From Microbacterium profundi (lineage in GTDB: Bacteria > Actinomycetota > Actinomycetes > Actinomycetales > Microbacteriaceae), in the NCBI RefSeq assembly GCF_000763375.1, contig NZ_JPSY01000003.1, positions 186,001 through 250,000 on the forward strand: a stretch of 64,000 nt of DNA, given 5' to 3'. Both the position numbers and the translations under genes were made by a program. Every line of letters starts with the position of its first letter. Positions within the stretch are counted from its first letter, which is position 1. Positions 9,310 to 18,194 of this stretch are shown piece after piece. The notes beneath the pieces were generated by a model that saw only the letters and a program-made list of their open reading frames with translations, was not told where the DNA came from and ran no database searches.

Positions 9310-10437
9310 TCAGACCGCGAACGCCCCACGCAGGATGTACGGAACCTGTCGTTCCTCGGGTGTCAGTGCACCGTGCTGGCCGACCATTCCGCGCGCGCGC
9401 TGGTCTTCGGCGGTGCCGTCGTAGAACGCCCTGTTGCCGCGTGCGATCACCAGCAGATCGCCGATGCGGGAGGCCGCAGCCGGCGTCACGCGCGCACCGA
9501 ACAGGCCGGTCGCGATCGCCTCGGTGCCGCTGAGCACTTCGGCGTCGCCCTCGCTCGCGATACGCCATCGTTGAAGGGCCGCCTCGGCATCGGCATCCGG
9601 TTCCAGGTACACGTGCAGCATGCGGGGCTCTCCCCCGATGTGACGCACCCCGTCCAGGCGGGCGTCGCCTTCGTCGAGGACGACATGCCGATGCGCAGGA
9701 ACGTCGATCATGCCGTGATCCGCCGTGACGAGCACTCCGACCTGGCGCGGAGGGACCGCCGAGAGCGCTCCGTCGATCTCTTCCAGCGCCGCGATCCATT
9801 CCGCAGACTCGACACCGTGCTTGTGCCCCGCCTTGTCGACTTCAGGGAGGTAGCAGTACACGAGCGAGCCGGGGTTGTCAGCGGCGAGCTGGTAGGCGAC
9901 GGCCACGCGCTCGGCCGGTGTCTTCGCCGCGACGAACGCGGCACCTCGCATGGTCGCCCTCGTGAAGCCGCTGTGCGCGTAAGCGGCAATACCGACCGCG
10001 AAGGCGCCGTGCCCCGCCGCGATCGCTCGCTCGAACACCGGGGGCGCCGGTTGCCAGACGAGCGGATCTATGCCGTCGCTCTCCCATCCGGAGAGCTGGT
10101 TCACCAGCCTGTCGTGCTCCCGATCGAGCACGCGGTAGCCCACCAATCCGTGCTCGCCCGGCTCCAGGCCGGTCAGAGTGCTCGTGAGCGCTGCCGCCGT
10201 GGTCGTGGGGAACACCGAGTAGGCGACATCCTTCTTGCCCAGGCCGGCCGTCATGCGACGGGCATGGCCGGCGTGGCCGCGCAGCTGGATCGCACCGAGT
10301 CCATCGACGATGACGAGGACGACCGATCGGGCAGGTCTCAGCGCCCCGTCGGCACCCTCGAGCGCCACCAGCAAGTCGCCCGCCACCCCGGTCAGGCTCC
10401 GGGCGGGCGTCGGCGCGGACGGTAGAATCAGAGACAT
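9310..10437 (-). CDS. Alkaline phosphatase family / nucleotide pyrophosphatase-phosphodiesterase
   Basis: A 375-residue protein of the type I phosphodiesterase/nucleotide pyrophosphatase superfamily (PF01663-like), two-metal hydrolases of phosphodiester or pyrophosphate bonds. Metal-site motifs are VDGLGAIQL (first Asp), FPTTTAAALTSTLTG with the likely Thr nucleophile, LPEVDKAGHKHG, and TADHGMIDV. No signal peptide is visible, so it is probably cytoplasmic, and the substrate is unknown. The frame is open to 10560, but the extension is Arg/Cys rich and overlaps parC. The ATG at 10437 (MSLILPSAP) is the sensible start, 44 bp from the divergent parC. Confidence 0.85.
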   Translation of the reverse strand: MSLILPSAPTPARSLTGVAGDLLVALEGADGALRPARSVVLVIVDGLGAIQLRGHAGHARRMTAGLGKKDVAYSVFPTTTAAALTSTLTGLEPGEHGLVGYRVLDREHDRLVNQLSGWESDGIDPLVWQPAPPVFERAIAAGHGAFAVGIAAYAHSGFTRATMRGAAFVAAKTPAERVAVAYQLAADNPGSLVYCYLPEVDKAGHKHGVESAEWIAALEEIDGALSAVPPRQVGVLVTADHGMIDVPAHRHVVLDEGDARLDGVRHIGGEPRMLHVYLEPDADAEAALQRWRIASEGDAEVLSGTEAIATGLFGARVTPAAASRIGDLLVIARGNRAFYDGTAEDQRARGMVGQHGALTPEERQVPYILRGAFAV

Positions 10438-10481
10438 CCGAGCCAGTCTTTCACAGGCCCAGCATCGTCCCCAGGAAGTCC

Positions 10482-12926
10482 ATGCCCCGCACCGAATCCA
10501 CCGAGCCCGTCGAGGAGCGCATCCAGGACATCGATCTGTCCTCCGAGATGCAGGGATCATTCCTCGAGTACGCCTACTCGGTGATCTATTCCCGCGCGCT
10601 CCCGGATGCCCGCGACGGACTCAAGCCCGTGCAGCGCCGCATCCTGTATCAGATGGCGGAGATGGGACTGCGCCCAGACCGCGGCCATGTCAAGAGCGCC
10701 CGAGTCGTCGGCGAGGTGATGGGAAAGCTGCACCCCCACGGCGACTCCGCCATCTATGACGCACTCGTACGCCTGTCGCAGGACTTCGCACTCCGGGTGC
10801 CGCTCGTCGACGGGCATGGAAACTTCGGCTCCCTCGACGACGGCCCCGCCGCATCCCGCTACACCGAGGCCCGCCTCGCACCGGCCTCGCTCGCGCTCAC
10901 CGAGAACCTCGACGAAGACGTCGTCGACTTCGTGCCGAACTACGACGGCCAGTTCCAGCAGCCGGCCGTGCTGCCGGCAGCGTTCCCCAACCTCCTCGTC
11001 AACGGTGCCAGCGGCATCGCCGTGGGCATGGCGACGAACATGGCGCCGCACAACCTCATCGAGGTCGTCGCCGCAGCCATCCATCTGCTCGAGAATCCGG
11101 ATGCCACCCTCGACGAGCTGATGGAGTTCGTCCCAGGACCCGATTTCCCCTCGGGCGGCATCATCATGGGGCTGGACGGCATCAAAGACGCCTACTCGAA
11201 CGGCCGCGGCGCCTTCAAGGTGCGCGGCAAGGTCTCGGTCGAATCCATCGGCCCCCGGCGCACCGGCATCATCGTCACCGAACTGCCCTACATGGTCGGC
11301 CCTGAACGACTGATCGAGAAGATCCGCGATGCCGTGCAGGCGAAGAAGCTGCAGGGCATCAGCGATGTCAACGACCTCACAGACCGTCAGCACGGCCTGC
11401 GTGTCGCGATCGGCATCAAGACCGGCTTCGACCCGAACGCCGTGCTCGAGCAGCTTTATCGGCTGACGCCCTTGGAAGACTCGTTCAACATCAACAATGT
11501 CGCGCTCGTCGAAGGGCAGCCGCGCACGCTGGGCCTGAAAGAGATGCTCAGCGTGTACGTGGGCCACCGGCTCGAGGTCATCACCAGGCGCAGTCGGTAC
11601 CGTCTCGCACGGCGGGAAGAGCGCCTGCACCTGGTTGAAGGGCTTCTCGTCGCGATCCTCGACATCGACGAGGTCATCCAGGTCATCCGCTCCTCCGACG
11701 ACTCAGAGCAGGCCCGCACACGTCTACGGACCGTGTTCGACCTCTCCGAGGCGCAGGCCGAGTACATCCTCGAACTCCGGCTGCGCCGCCTGACGAAGTT
11801 CTCCCGCGTCGAACTCGAGACCGAACGCGATGCGCTGCAGGCGGAGATCGCTCAACTTCGCGAGCTGCTCGGAAGCGAGGTGCTGCTGCGTGCGCAGGTC
11901 GCCAAGGAGCTGGATGCCGCGGCCGAGGCATACGGCACCCCACGGCGCACGCTGCTGACGAACGGCAAGCCCGCCCCGCCACGCCGTGCGAAGGCCGGCG
12001 AGCCGGATCTGCAGATCGCCGACGTGCCGACCGTCATCGCGCTGTCGACGACGGGTCGCGCGGTGCGTGTCGACCTCGCAGAGGGCCAGGACCTCAGCCG
12101 TCCTGCACGCCGCAGCAAGCACGATGCGATCATCTCGACGACGACGACGACCGTGCGCGGCGAGGCCGGTGCCATCACCACGACCGGACGCCTGCTGCGC
12201 TTCTCCCCCGTCGATCTGCCTTCCGTCCCCGGCACGTCGGTGCAGCTGGCCGCCGGCACGCCGCTGCGCGACTACCTCGGCATCACGTCGCGCTCGGAGA
12301 AGGTGCTCGCGCTGGTGGATCTGTCATCGGATGTCCCGGTGGCGATGGGGACTGCGCAGGGGACGATCAAGCGCATCGTGCCCTCCGGCCTTCCTGTGCG
12401 CCCCGAGATCGAGGTCATCTCCCTCAAGCCGCAAGATGCAGTGGTCGGTGCGGCATCGGCGTCAGACGACTCCGAGGTCGTGTTCGTCACCACCGATGCT
12501 CAGCTGCTCCACTTCCCCGCATCCGCAGTGCGCACCCAGGGTGCGGCGGCCGGCGGAATGGCCGGCGTCAAGCTCGGCTCGAGCGCGGCCGTGCTGTTCT
12601 TCGGCGTCGTGGATTCGAGCGACGATGCGACCGTGGCGACCGTCTCCGGTGCTGAGGGCGTGATCCCCGGAACGGATGCCGGACGCGCCAAGGTCTCCGC
12701 CTTCGCGGAGTTCCCCGCCAAGGGCCGTGGCACCGGCGGCGTGCGCGCGCATTCATTCCTGCGCGGCGAGGATCGGCTCACCGTGGCGTGGGCTGGCGCG
12801 GCTCCCGCGTACGCGGTCGGCACGGACGGTGCCGTGCGCACGCTTCCGGAGACCCCGGCCAAGCGCGACGCCTCGGGTCAGCTGATCGACGGCGTGATCG
12901 GCTCGATCGGCCGCCCGGTCATCTGA
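10482..12926 (+). CDS. parC: DNA topoisomerase IV subunit A
   Basis: Breakage-reunion subunit of a type IIA topoisomerase, 814 residues. The catalytic tyrosine is Tyr127 in [11 protein letters not shown]. The quinolone-determining region reads [14 protein letters not shown] with Ser89 and Asp93, the sensitive form by analogy with GyrA Ser83/Asp87. The C-terminal beta-pinwheel is present, but I see no canonical GyrA box, which favours ParC over GyrA. parE is 1 kb away on the other strand, which supports a topoisomerase IV pair for chromosome decatenation. Gyrase proper is expected near the origin, outside this window. The gyrase/topo IV distinction is inferred. Confidence 0.9.
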   Translation: MPRTESTEPVEERIQDIDLSSEMQGSFLEYAYSVIYSRALPDARDGLKPVQRRILYQMAEMGLRPDRGHVKSARVVGEVMGKLHPHGDSAIYDALVRLSQDFALRVPLVDGHGNFGSLDDGPAASRYTEARLAPASLALTENLDEDVVDFVPNYDGQFQQPAVLPAAFPNLLVNGASGIAVGMATNMAPHNLIEVVAAAIHLLENPDATLDELMEFVPGPDFPSGGIIMGLDGIKDAYSNGRGAFKVRGKVSVESIGPRRTGIIVTELPYMVGPERLIEKIRDAVQAKKLQGISDVNDLTDRQHGLRVAIGIKTGFDPNAVLEQLYRLTPLEDSFNINNVALVEGQPRTLGLKEMLSVYVGHRLEVITRRSRYRLARREERLHLVEGLLVAILDIDEVIQVIRSSDDSEQARTRLRTVFDLSEAQAEYILELRLRRLTKFSRVELETERDALQAEIAQLRELLGSEVLLRAQVAKELDAAAEAYGTPRRTLLTNGKPAPPRRAKAGEPDLQIADVPTVIALSTTGRAVRVDLAEGQDLSRPARRSKHDAIISTTTTTVRGEAGAITTTGRLLRFSPVDLPSVPGTSVQLAAGTPLRDYLGITSRSEKVLALVDLSSDVPVAMGTAQGTIKRIVPSGLPVRPEIEVISLKPQDAVVGAASASDDSEVVFVTTDAQLLHFPASAVRTQGAAAGGMAGVKLGSSAAVLFFGVVDSSDDATVATVSGAEGVIPGTDAGRAKVSAFAEFPAKGRGTGGVRAHSFLRGEDRLTVAWAGAAPAYAVGTDGAVRTLPETPAKRDASGQLIDGVIGSIGRPVI

Positions 12927-12957
12927 CCCGCACGGCGGCGCCGTCGGACGGCCGCGT

Positions 12958-13923
12958 TCAATCGCGTTCGACGGCATCGGTGCCGAGATCGCCGAGCCCC
13001 TGCTCGATGACCCGTGCGACGGTCTCCGCATACGCGCCGTCGGGATCCAGGTCCGGATCGAACACCGTGACAGATGCGCCCCAGGCGCGAGGGGCGATCC
13101 ATCGGAGCAGCGCGATGAGCTCATCCGGCGCCAATCCGCCCGGGTCCGGGCTGTCGACGGCGGGCATGTGCTCGGGGTCGAGCACGTCGACGTCGACCTG
13201 GAGCCAGTATCCGCGCTCCAGCCCGGGTGTGGCGATGATCTGCGCCGCTGCGCGCGCACCGCCGTGCAGGATGACGCGATCGGCGGGGATGGTCAGCGCG
13301 ATCAGCGGCGACAGTTCAGAGACGTGCTCGTCCTCGCGTCGGCAGCCGACATGCACGGTCGTGTCGGCGTCGAAGTAGGGGCCGAGACCGTCGATGTCGG
13401 CGATCTCCGGAACATGGTGCCCGATCGCGGCTGCGAGGTCTTCGCCGGCGAGGCTCCCGTAGGCGTCGCTGTTCCCCGGATGACGGAAATCGGTGTGGCC
13501 GTCCACGTGCACGAGTCCCCCACCGCCCGACACCTTGCTTGCCATGCCTGCGGCCATGAGCAGGCTGCAGTCACCACCGAGAACAAGTGGCGCCAGCCCG
13601 GCAGCGCGAGCCTCGACGATGCGACGCGCGAGGAGCCGCGCGTGATAGATGATCGCTCCTTGATTGCGCATGGTGCCGACGGCGCGACGGCCCTCGTCGT
13701 CGACATAGCGACCGGGCAGCACAGCGCCCCAGTCGACTGCTCCCCTGCCGATCAGCACCTCATGCAGGCCGGTCTCCCGCAGGGCCTCCGGCGCCTTCGA
13801 TGTCCCCGGCACCGAACCCGGTTGCGGGGGCCTCAGCCCGAGATTCGACGGCGCGGAGATCAGGGCGATCACAGGGTCGCCCTCCCCCGTGCCGTCGTGT
13901 CCCGTGCGGTAGTTCGACGTCAC
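12958..13923 (-). CDS. Arginase/agmatinase family protein
   Basis: A 321-residue ureohydrolase-fold protein (arginase, agmatinase, formiminoglutamase group). Metal-binding segments are visible: LVLGGDCSLL, HVDGHTDFRHP and QVDVDVLDPEHMP. The first usually carries His (GGDHS), but here it is Cys; the other Asp/His ligands are kept, so a binuclear metal site is likely. The substrate cannot be told from sequence. It starts at a GTG overlapping the parE stop by 4 bp (GTGA, 13920-13923), so it is translated from the parE transcript. There is no obvious functional link to topoisomerase. Confidence 0.85.
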   Translation of the reverse strand: MTSNYRTGHDGTGEGDPVIALISAPSNLGLRPPQPGSVPGTSKAPEALRETGLHEVLIGRGAVDWGAVLPGRYVDDEGRRAVGTMRNQGAIIYHARLLARRIVEARAAGLAPLVLGGDCSLLMAAGMASKVSGGGGLVHVDGHTDFRHPGNSDAYGSLAGEDLAAAIGHHVPEIADIDGLGPYFDADTTVHVGCRREDEHVSELSPLIALTIPADRVILHGGARAAAQIIATPGLERGYWLQVDVDVLDPEHMPAVDSPDPGGLAPDELIALLRWIAPRAWGASVTVFDPDLDPDGAYAETVARVIEQGLGDLGTDAVERD

Positions 13924-16034
13924 GCGTCGATCGACTCCCGGGAGAGCTGGTCGGACGAGTCGATGATGAACTCGCGACGGGGCGCGACCTCGTTGCCCAT
14001 CAGCAGTTCGAACACCCGGCCTGCGGCCTCGGCATCCTCCATACGCACGCGCCGCAGCAGTCGCCCGCCTCGGTCCATCGTCGTGTTGGCCAGTTGATCG
14101 GCATCCATCTCGCCGAGTCCCTTGTACCGCTGGATCGGCTCATGCCAGCGCTTGTTCGCCTTGCGGAGCTTCGCGAGCAGGGCGTGCAGCTCCTGCTCGG
14201 TGTAGGTGTAGATGGTCTCGTTCGGCTTGGACCCGGGGTTCATCACGATGACCCGGTGCAGCGGAGGAACCGCGGCGAAAACTCGTCCCTCCTCGATCAG
14301 TGGACGCATATAGCGGAAGAACAGCGTGAGCAGCAGCGTGCGGATGTGCGCGCCGTCGACGTCGGCGTCGCTCATCAGGATGATCTTGCCGTAGCGTGCA
14401 GCGGAGATGTCGAATGTGCGTCCGGAGCCTGCGCCGATGGTCTGGATGATCGCGGCGCATTCGGCATTGGAGAGCATGTCGCCGATGGATGCGCGCTGGA
14501 CGTTGAGGATCTTGCCACGGATGGGCAGCAGTGCCTGGATCTCACTGTCCCTGGCACGACGAGCCGTCCCCAGCGCGGAGTCGCCCTCGACGATGAACAG
14601 CTCGCTGCGCGAGACGTCGCTGGATCGGCAATCCACGAGCTTGATAGGGAGCGAAGACGACTCGAGGGCGTTCTTGCGTCGCTGGGTCTCCTTGTGCGCA
14701 CGTGCCGAGATACGCGCCTTCATCTCGGAGACGACCTTGTCCAGCAGCTGGCTGGCCTGGTTCTTGTCATCGCGTTTCGTCGAGGTGAACCGGGCGCCGA
14801 GCTCTTTGCGAAGCACCTGCGCCACGACCTGGCGTACGGCGGGTGTGCCGAGCACCTCCTTCGTCTGGCCCTCGAACTGCGGTTCCGGCACCTCGACGGT
14901 GAGCACGGCCGTGAGACCGGCGAGCACATCGTCCTTCTCGACCTTGTCGTTTCCGACCTTGAGCCTGCGCGCGTTCTGCTCGACCTGGGCGCGCAGCACC
15001 TTCAGCAGTTCCTGCTCGAATCCCTGCTGATGCGTGCCGCCCTTGGGCGTCGCGATGATGTTCACGAACGAGCGTGTCACCGTCTCGTAGCCGGTGCCCC
15101 ACCGCATGGCGAGATCGACACGGCACTCGCGTTCGACCTCCTGCGAGGTCATGTGGCCGTTCGCCTGCAGAACGGGAACCGTCTCCTTGAACGTTCCGGT
15201 GCCCTGAATGCGCCAGGTGTCGGTGATCGGTGCATCCACGGCGAGGTAGTCGACGAACTCCGCGATGCCGCCGTCGTAGCGGTACGAGACCTCCACCGAT
15301 TCCGTCGCCGAGGTCGGCGACTCGGTTGCTGAGCCTGTCGAAGCACGATCGTCGCGGACGACGATCTCGAGCCCCGGCACGAGGAACGCTGTCTGACGTG
15401 CGCGGTTCTCGAGCTCCGCGAGCTGGAACGCAGCATCCTTCGTGAATATCTGACGATCGGCCCAGTACCGCACACGCGTTCCGGTGACACCCCGCGGGGC
15501 CTTGCCTGCGACTCTGAGCTCGCTGCTCTTCTCGAACGGGGAGAACGGTGCATCCGGTCGCTTCTCGCCCGAATCCTTGAAGTTGCCCGGCTCCCCGCGG
15601 TGGAACGACATCGCATAGGTCTTGCCCCCGCGGTCGACTTCGACGTCGAGCCGTTCGGAGAGCGCGTTCACGACGGACGCGCCCACTCCGTGCAGACCAC
15701 CGGATGCCGCGTACGAGCCGCCGCCGAACTTTCCGCCGGCGTGGAGCTTGGTGTAGACGACCTCGACCCCGGTCAGACCCGTGCGCGGTTCGATGTCGAC
15801 GGGGATGCCGCGGCCGCGGTCGTGCACCTCGACACTGCCGTCCGCATGCAGGATCACGTCGATGCGTGTGCCATTGCCGCCGACGGCCTCATCGACAGAG
15901 TTGTCGATGATCTCCCACAGGCAGTGCATGAGCCCTGGAGACCCGTTCGATCCGATGTACATGCCGGGGCGCTTGCGAACCGCCTCAAGGCCTTCGAGAA
16001 CCTGAAGATGATGGGCGGAATACTCAGCGGTCAC
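13920..16034 (-). CDS. parE: DNA topoisomerase IV subunit B
   Basis: ATPase subunit of the type IIA topoisomerase, 704 residues from the GTG at 16034, which gives the standard N-terminus TAEYSAHHLQVLEGLEAVRK. The frame is open upstream but without family similarity. GHKL motifs are present (NSVDEAVGG, DRGRGIPVD, GGLHGVGASVVNALS), as are TOPRIM motifs EGDSALGTARRARD and DADVDGAHIRTLLLTLFF. Between VVRDDR and VEVSYRYDGG there is a Ser/Thr/Ala-rich insertion of about 16 residues. Part of it is encoded by a copy of the genome's interspersed repeat (15323-15348). The insertion sits at a surface loop of the transducer region, so function is probably kept. Confidence 0.93.
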   Translation of the reverse strand: MTAEYSAHHLQVLEGLEAVRKRPGMYIGSNGSPGLMHCLWEIIDNSVDEAVGGNGTRIDVILHADGSVEVHDRGRGIPVDIEPRTGLTGVEVVYTKLHAGGKFGGGSYAASGGLHGVGASVVNALSERLDVEVDRGGKTYAMSFHRGEPGNFKDSGEKRPDAPFSPFEKSSELRVAGKAPRGVTGTRVRYWADRQIFTKDAAFQLAELENRARQTAFLVPGLEIVVRDDRASTGSATESPTSATESVEVSYRYDGGIAEFVDYLAVDAPITDTWRIQGTGTFKETVPVLQANGHMTSQEVERECRVDLAMRWGTGYETVTRSFVNIIATPKGGTHQQGFEQELLKVLRAQVEQNARRLKVGNDKVEKDDVLAGLTAVLTVEVPEPQFEGQTKEVLGTPAVRQVVAQVLRKELGARFTSTKRDDKNQASQLLDKVVSEMKARISARAHKETQRRKNALESSSLPIKLVDCRSSDVSRSELFIVEGDSALGTARRARDSEIQALLPIRGKILNVQRASIGDMLSNAECAAIIQTIGAGSGRTFDISAARYGKIILMSDADVDGAHIRTLLLTLFFRYMRPLIEEGRVFAAVPPLHRVIVMNPGSKPNETIYTYTEQELHALLAKLRKANKRWHEPIQRYKGLGEMDADQLANTTMDRGGRLLRRVRMEDAEAAGRVFELLMGNEVAPRREFIIDSSDQLSRESIDA
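15323..15348. repeat. Copy of the interspersed repeat inside parE
   Basis: These 26 bases, starting CGGTTGCTGAGCCTGTCGAA, are identical to 42988-43013, one arm of the intergenic hairpin before rnpB. Read on the minus strand they encode part of ASTGSATES, about residues 229-238 of ParE, in frame. Confidence 0.85.
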
Positions 16035-16217
16035 AATCCTCGATTCTATTCGCGACCACGTTCGATGCTCTGCAGACACTCCCCTGGCGACGCACCCTCG
16101 CGACTCCGGCGTACGCGCTGAGCGAAACACGCCGTCCATCGGGCATGACTATCAGCCAGCCGTGGTTGTATTGAGGACATTCCCACTGGAGATGCCGATA
16201 CCCGAGGAGGCACCGAG

Positions 16218-16436
16218 ATGAACGCTACAACCGAACGTGAGACCTCCACCGTCGAGTACCGTCTGACCGCGATGGACCGCTGCGACTCATGTGGCGCGCA
16301 GGCCTACATCGCAGCCGAGGTCAACGGCTCCGAACTGCTCTTCTGCGCCCACCACGGCCGCAAGTACGAAGAGAAGCTCCGCGACGTCGCGACGTCATGG
16401 CACGATGAGACCGCTCGTCTCGTCGACGCTGTGTGA
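16218..16436 (+). CDS. DUF7455 small zinc-ribbon-like protein
   Basis: Seventy-two residues matching a small actinobacterial family (DUF7455). The core has Cys/His pairs RCDSCGAQAYI and LFCAHHGRKYEEKL, which can form one zinc site, and ends in an amphipathic helix. The ATG at 16218 follows a GAGGAG-type ribosome binding site (CGAGGAGGCACCGAG). It stands alone between parE (divergent) and the racemase-like genes (convergent). Role unknown. Confidence 0.85.
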   Translation: MNATTERETSTVEYRLTAMDRCDSCGAQAYIAAEVNGSELLFCAHHGRKYEEKLRDVATSWHDETARLVDAV

Positions 16437-16461
16437 CACAGTCCGTCGCCTGACTGATTCG

Positions 16462-17514
16462 TCAGTCCACGATCACCCGCCGCACCGCTGAGGTGAGGCG
16501 GGTGATGATCTCTTCGCCCACGGTGTCGATGCGCTCGGCCAGTGTCGTCGCATCCGATTCGCCCTGTTCTCCCGGTCCGAACACGGTCACCGTGTCACCG
16601 ACGCGGGCGCCGCTCCAGTTTCGGACCAGCGTGCTCGTCGCGTCGATCCGCACGATCTCTCGCAGGCCTCCCGGGGTTCCGACGCTCGCGCCCACGAGGT
16701 TCGAGGGAAGTCCGTGGAACGCGCCGAGCCCGATGACGACTTCACTCGCGCGCTCCTCGATGACCCGAGCGCGCAGCGCTGCGATCGGCGTGACACCGGG
16801 GATCTCAGGTCCGTCCGCCGAGCGGATGCCGTAGCAGAACGCACCGATCCGGCACACCGTGCCGCGCAGCTCCGGGCGCCACCAGGATGCCGCCGAGGCG
16901 GTCAGGTGCAACGACTGCGGCGCGGCGCCCATGGCTCGCACCACCTCGACGGCGTCACGGAACGCGCGGGCGGACTCGTCGTCTTCCGCGTCACTCGCTT
17001 CGGCGAGATGACTCCACACGCCGACCACTTCGATCAGGCCCGCCCGCTGCGCGGCCATCGCATCCGCGATAACCCGGGGCCAGTCCTCCGGCCGGATGCC
17101 GTTGCGGTGCAGCCCGGTGTCGATCTTCAGATGCACCCGCGCGGTGAGCCCGACGCGGCCGGCGACGTCGGTCACCCGTCTCAGATATTCGGCGGCTCCG
17201 ACGCCCACCTGGATCCGGGCTCGCAATGCACGTTCGATCTCGTCGTCGCTCGAATCGGCCCAGGCGAACACCGTGGCGTGCTCTGCCTGCGCGCGGATGC
17301 GCAAAGAAGTGTGCACGTCGTAGCCGCCGAACAATTCGACGGGTCGCGTCGCATCTGTCGCAGCGGAGGCGGCCCACTCCACGCCGTGACCATATGCGTC
17401 GTCCTTCATCGCCAGCATGAGCTGTGCGGGGCCGATCCGCTCCTGCACCGCGGCGAGGTTCTGCTGGAAGCGCGTGCGTGAGATCTCGAGCGAGGGCGTC
17501 ATCAAGGCGTCCAT
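16462..17514 (-). CDS. Alanine-racemase-like protein with PLP lysine but no catalytic tyrosine
   Basis: A 350-residue alanine racemase family protein (fold-type III PLP enzyme). The barrel has the PLP-lysine motif MKDDAYGHG (Lys37; usual form VKADAYGHG), then VHLKIDTGLHRNGI and the barrel end CRIGAFCYGI. In the C-terminal beta domain, where the family has the second base in SYGxTY, this protein reads VVIGLGAFHGLP and no tyrosine is seen. It cannot be an ordinary homodimeric racemase unless another base substitutes. I choose the ATG at 17514 (AAGGCGG upstream); an ATG at 17502 is possible. It overlaps the next racemase-like gene, so it is co-translated with it. Confidence 0.8.
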   Translation of the reverse strand: MDALMTPSLEISRTRFQQNLAAVQERIGPAQLMLAMKDDAYGHGVEWAASAATDATRPVELFGGYDVHTSLRIRAQAEHATVFAWADSSDDEIERALRARIQVGVGAAEYLRRVTDVAGRVGLTARVHLKIDTGLHRNGIRPEDWPRVIADAMAAQRAGLIEVVGVWSHLAEASDAEDDESARAFRDAVEVVRAMGAAPQSLHLTASAASWWRPELRGTVCRIGAFCYGIRSADGPEIPGVTPIAALRARVIEERASEVVIGLGAFHGLPSNLVGASVGTPGGLREIVRIDATSTLVRNWSGARVGDTVTVFGPGEQGESDATTLAERIDTVGEEIITRLTSAVRRVIVD

Positions 17515-18194
17515 TCGCGCACCGCCTTGGAGCCTGCGACGGTGATGAGCTCGGTGATGCCGAGCCCCGTGATGTCCGCCCATTCCGTCAGGGCATCGCG
17601 GACGACACCCGTGCCACCGAAGTAGACGACGTCCGCACCCACGACGTCGCCTGCCGCCGCGTCCTCGAGGTCGACGACGCATACGTCCATCGCCACTCGT
17701 CCGACGATCGGTCGCAGTACGCCGTCGACTTCGACGTGAGCCGAGCTGCCGAGCGCGCGGACGATTCCCTGCGCGTACCCGCCGGTCACCAGTGCCACGG
17801 TCGTATCGACAGCGGCGCGATGGCGGTAGCCGTACGAGACCGCTTCACCGGCCCGCAGCGGCTTGGTCGAGACGATCCGGCCCACGAGCCGCATCGCCGG
17901 TACGGTCCGGGCGCCGGGAAGGCCGTAGAGGAGGCCGCTGTCGATGTTCGCCTCTCCGGTCGTCACAGCGCGCACGCCCAGTGCGTGCACGAGGTCGGCG
18001 ACGTGCGCATCGTCGACCAGGACCGCTTGCACTCCGGCGTCGCGAACCACCGCGGCGACTTCGAGCACGCCGTGTCCGAGCGCGTCGCCTCGAAGGTCGG
18101 CCAGCTCGCCGCCGAGCGCGACGGCCTCGCGGGCGCCCTCACGCAACGCTCCCGCCGAGACGAGTGCGCGCGGCAGGCTCCCGGTCTGGGTCAC
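17502..18194 (-). CDS. Short alanine-racemase-like protein with catalytic tyrosine but no PLP lysine
   Basis: Only 230 residues; alanine racemases are about 360-390. The C-terminal domain is well kept: VGRIVSTKPLRAGEAVSYGY (Tyr121 in the position of the second catalytic base), VALVTGGYAQGIVRAL and RPIVGRVAMDVCVVDL. The N-terminal barrel is reduced to about 100 residues. The lysine motif is altered to LRGDALGHG, with Arg35 in the lysine place. It starts at a GTG overlapping the ATP-grasp stop (GTGA) and ends inside the start of the next racemase-like gene. The frame is intact with normal codon use, so this looks like a maintained gene, not a decaying one. Confidence 0.8.
   Translation of the reverse strand: MTQTGSLPRALVSAGALREGAREAVALGGELADLRGDALGHGVLEVAAVVRDAGVQAVLVDDAHVADLVHALGVRAVTTGEANIDSGLLYGLPGARTVPAMRLVGRIVSTKPLRAGEAVSYGYRHRAAVDTTVALVTGGYAQGIVRALGSSAHVEVDGVLRPIVGRVAMDVCVVDLEDAAAGDVVGADVVYFGGTGVVRDALTEWADITGLGITELITVAGSKAVREWTP

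Noticed and set aside
16462..18194. The two racemase-like genes as one gene broken by a frameshift
   Set aside because: The products are not N- and C-halves of one chain. Each has its own version of both domains, with different key residues, and both frames are intact with proper starts.
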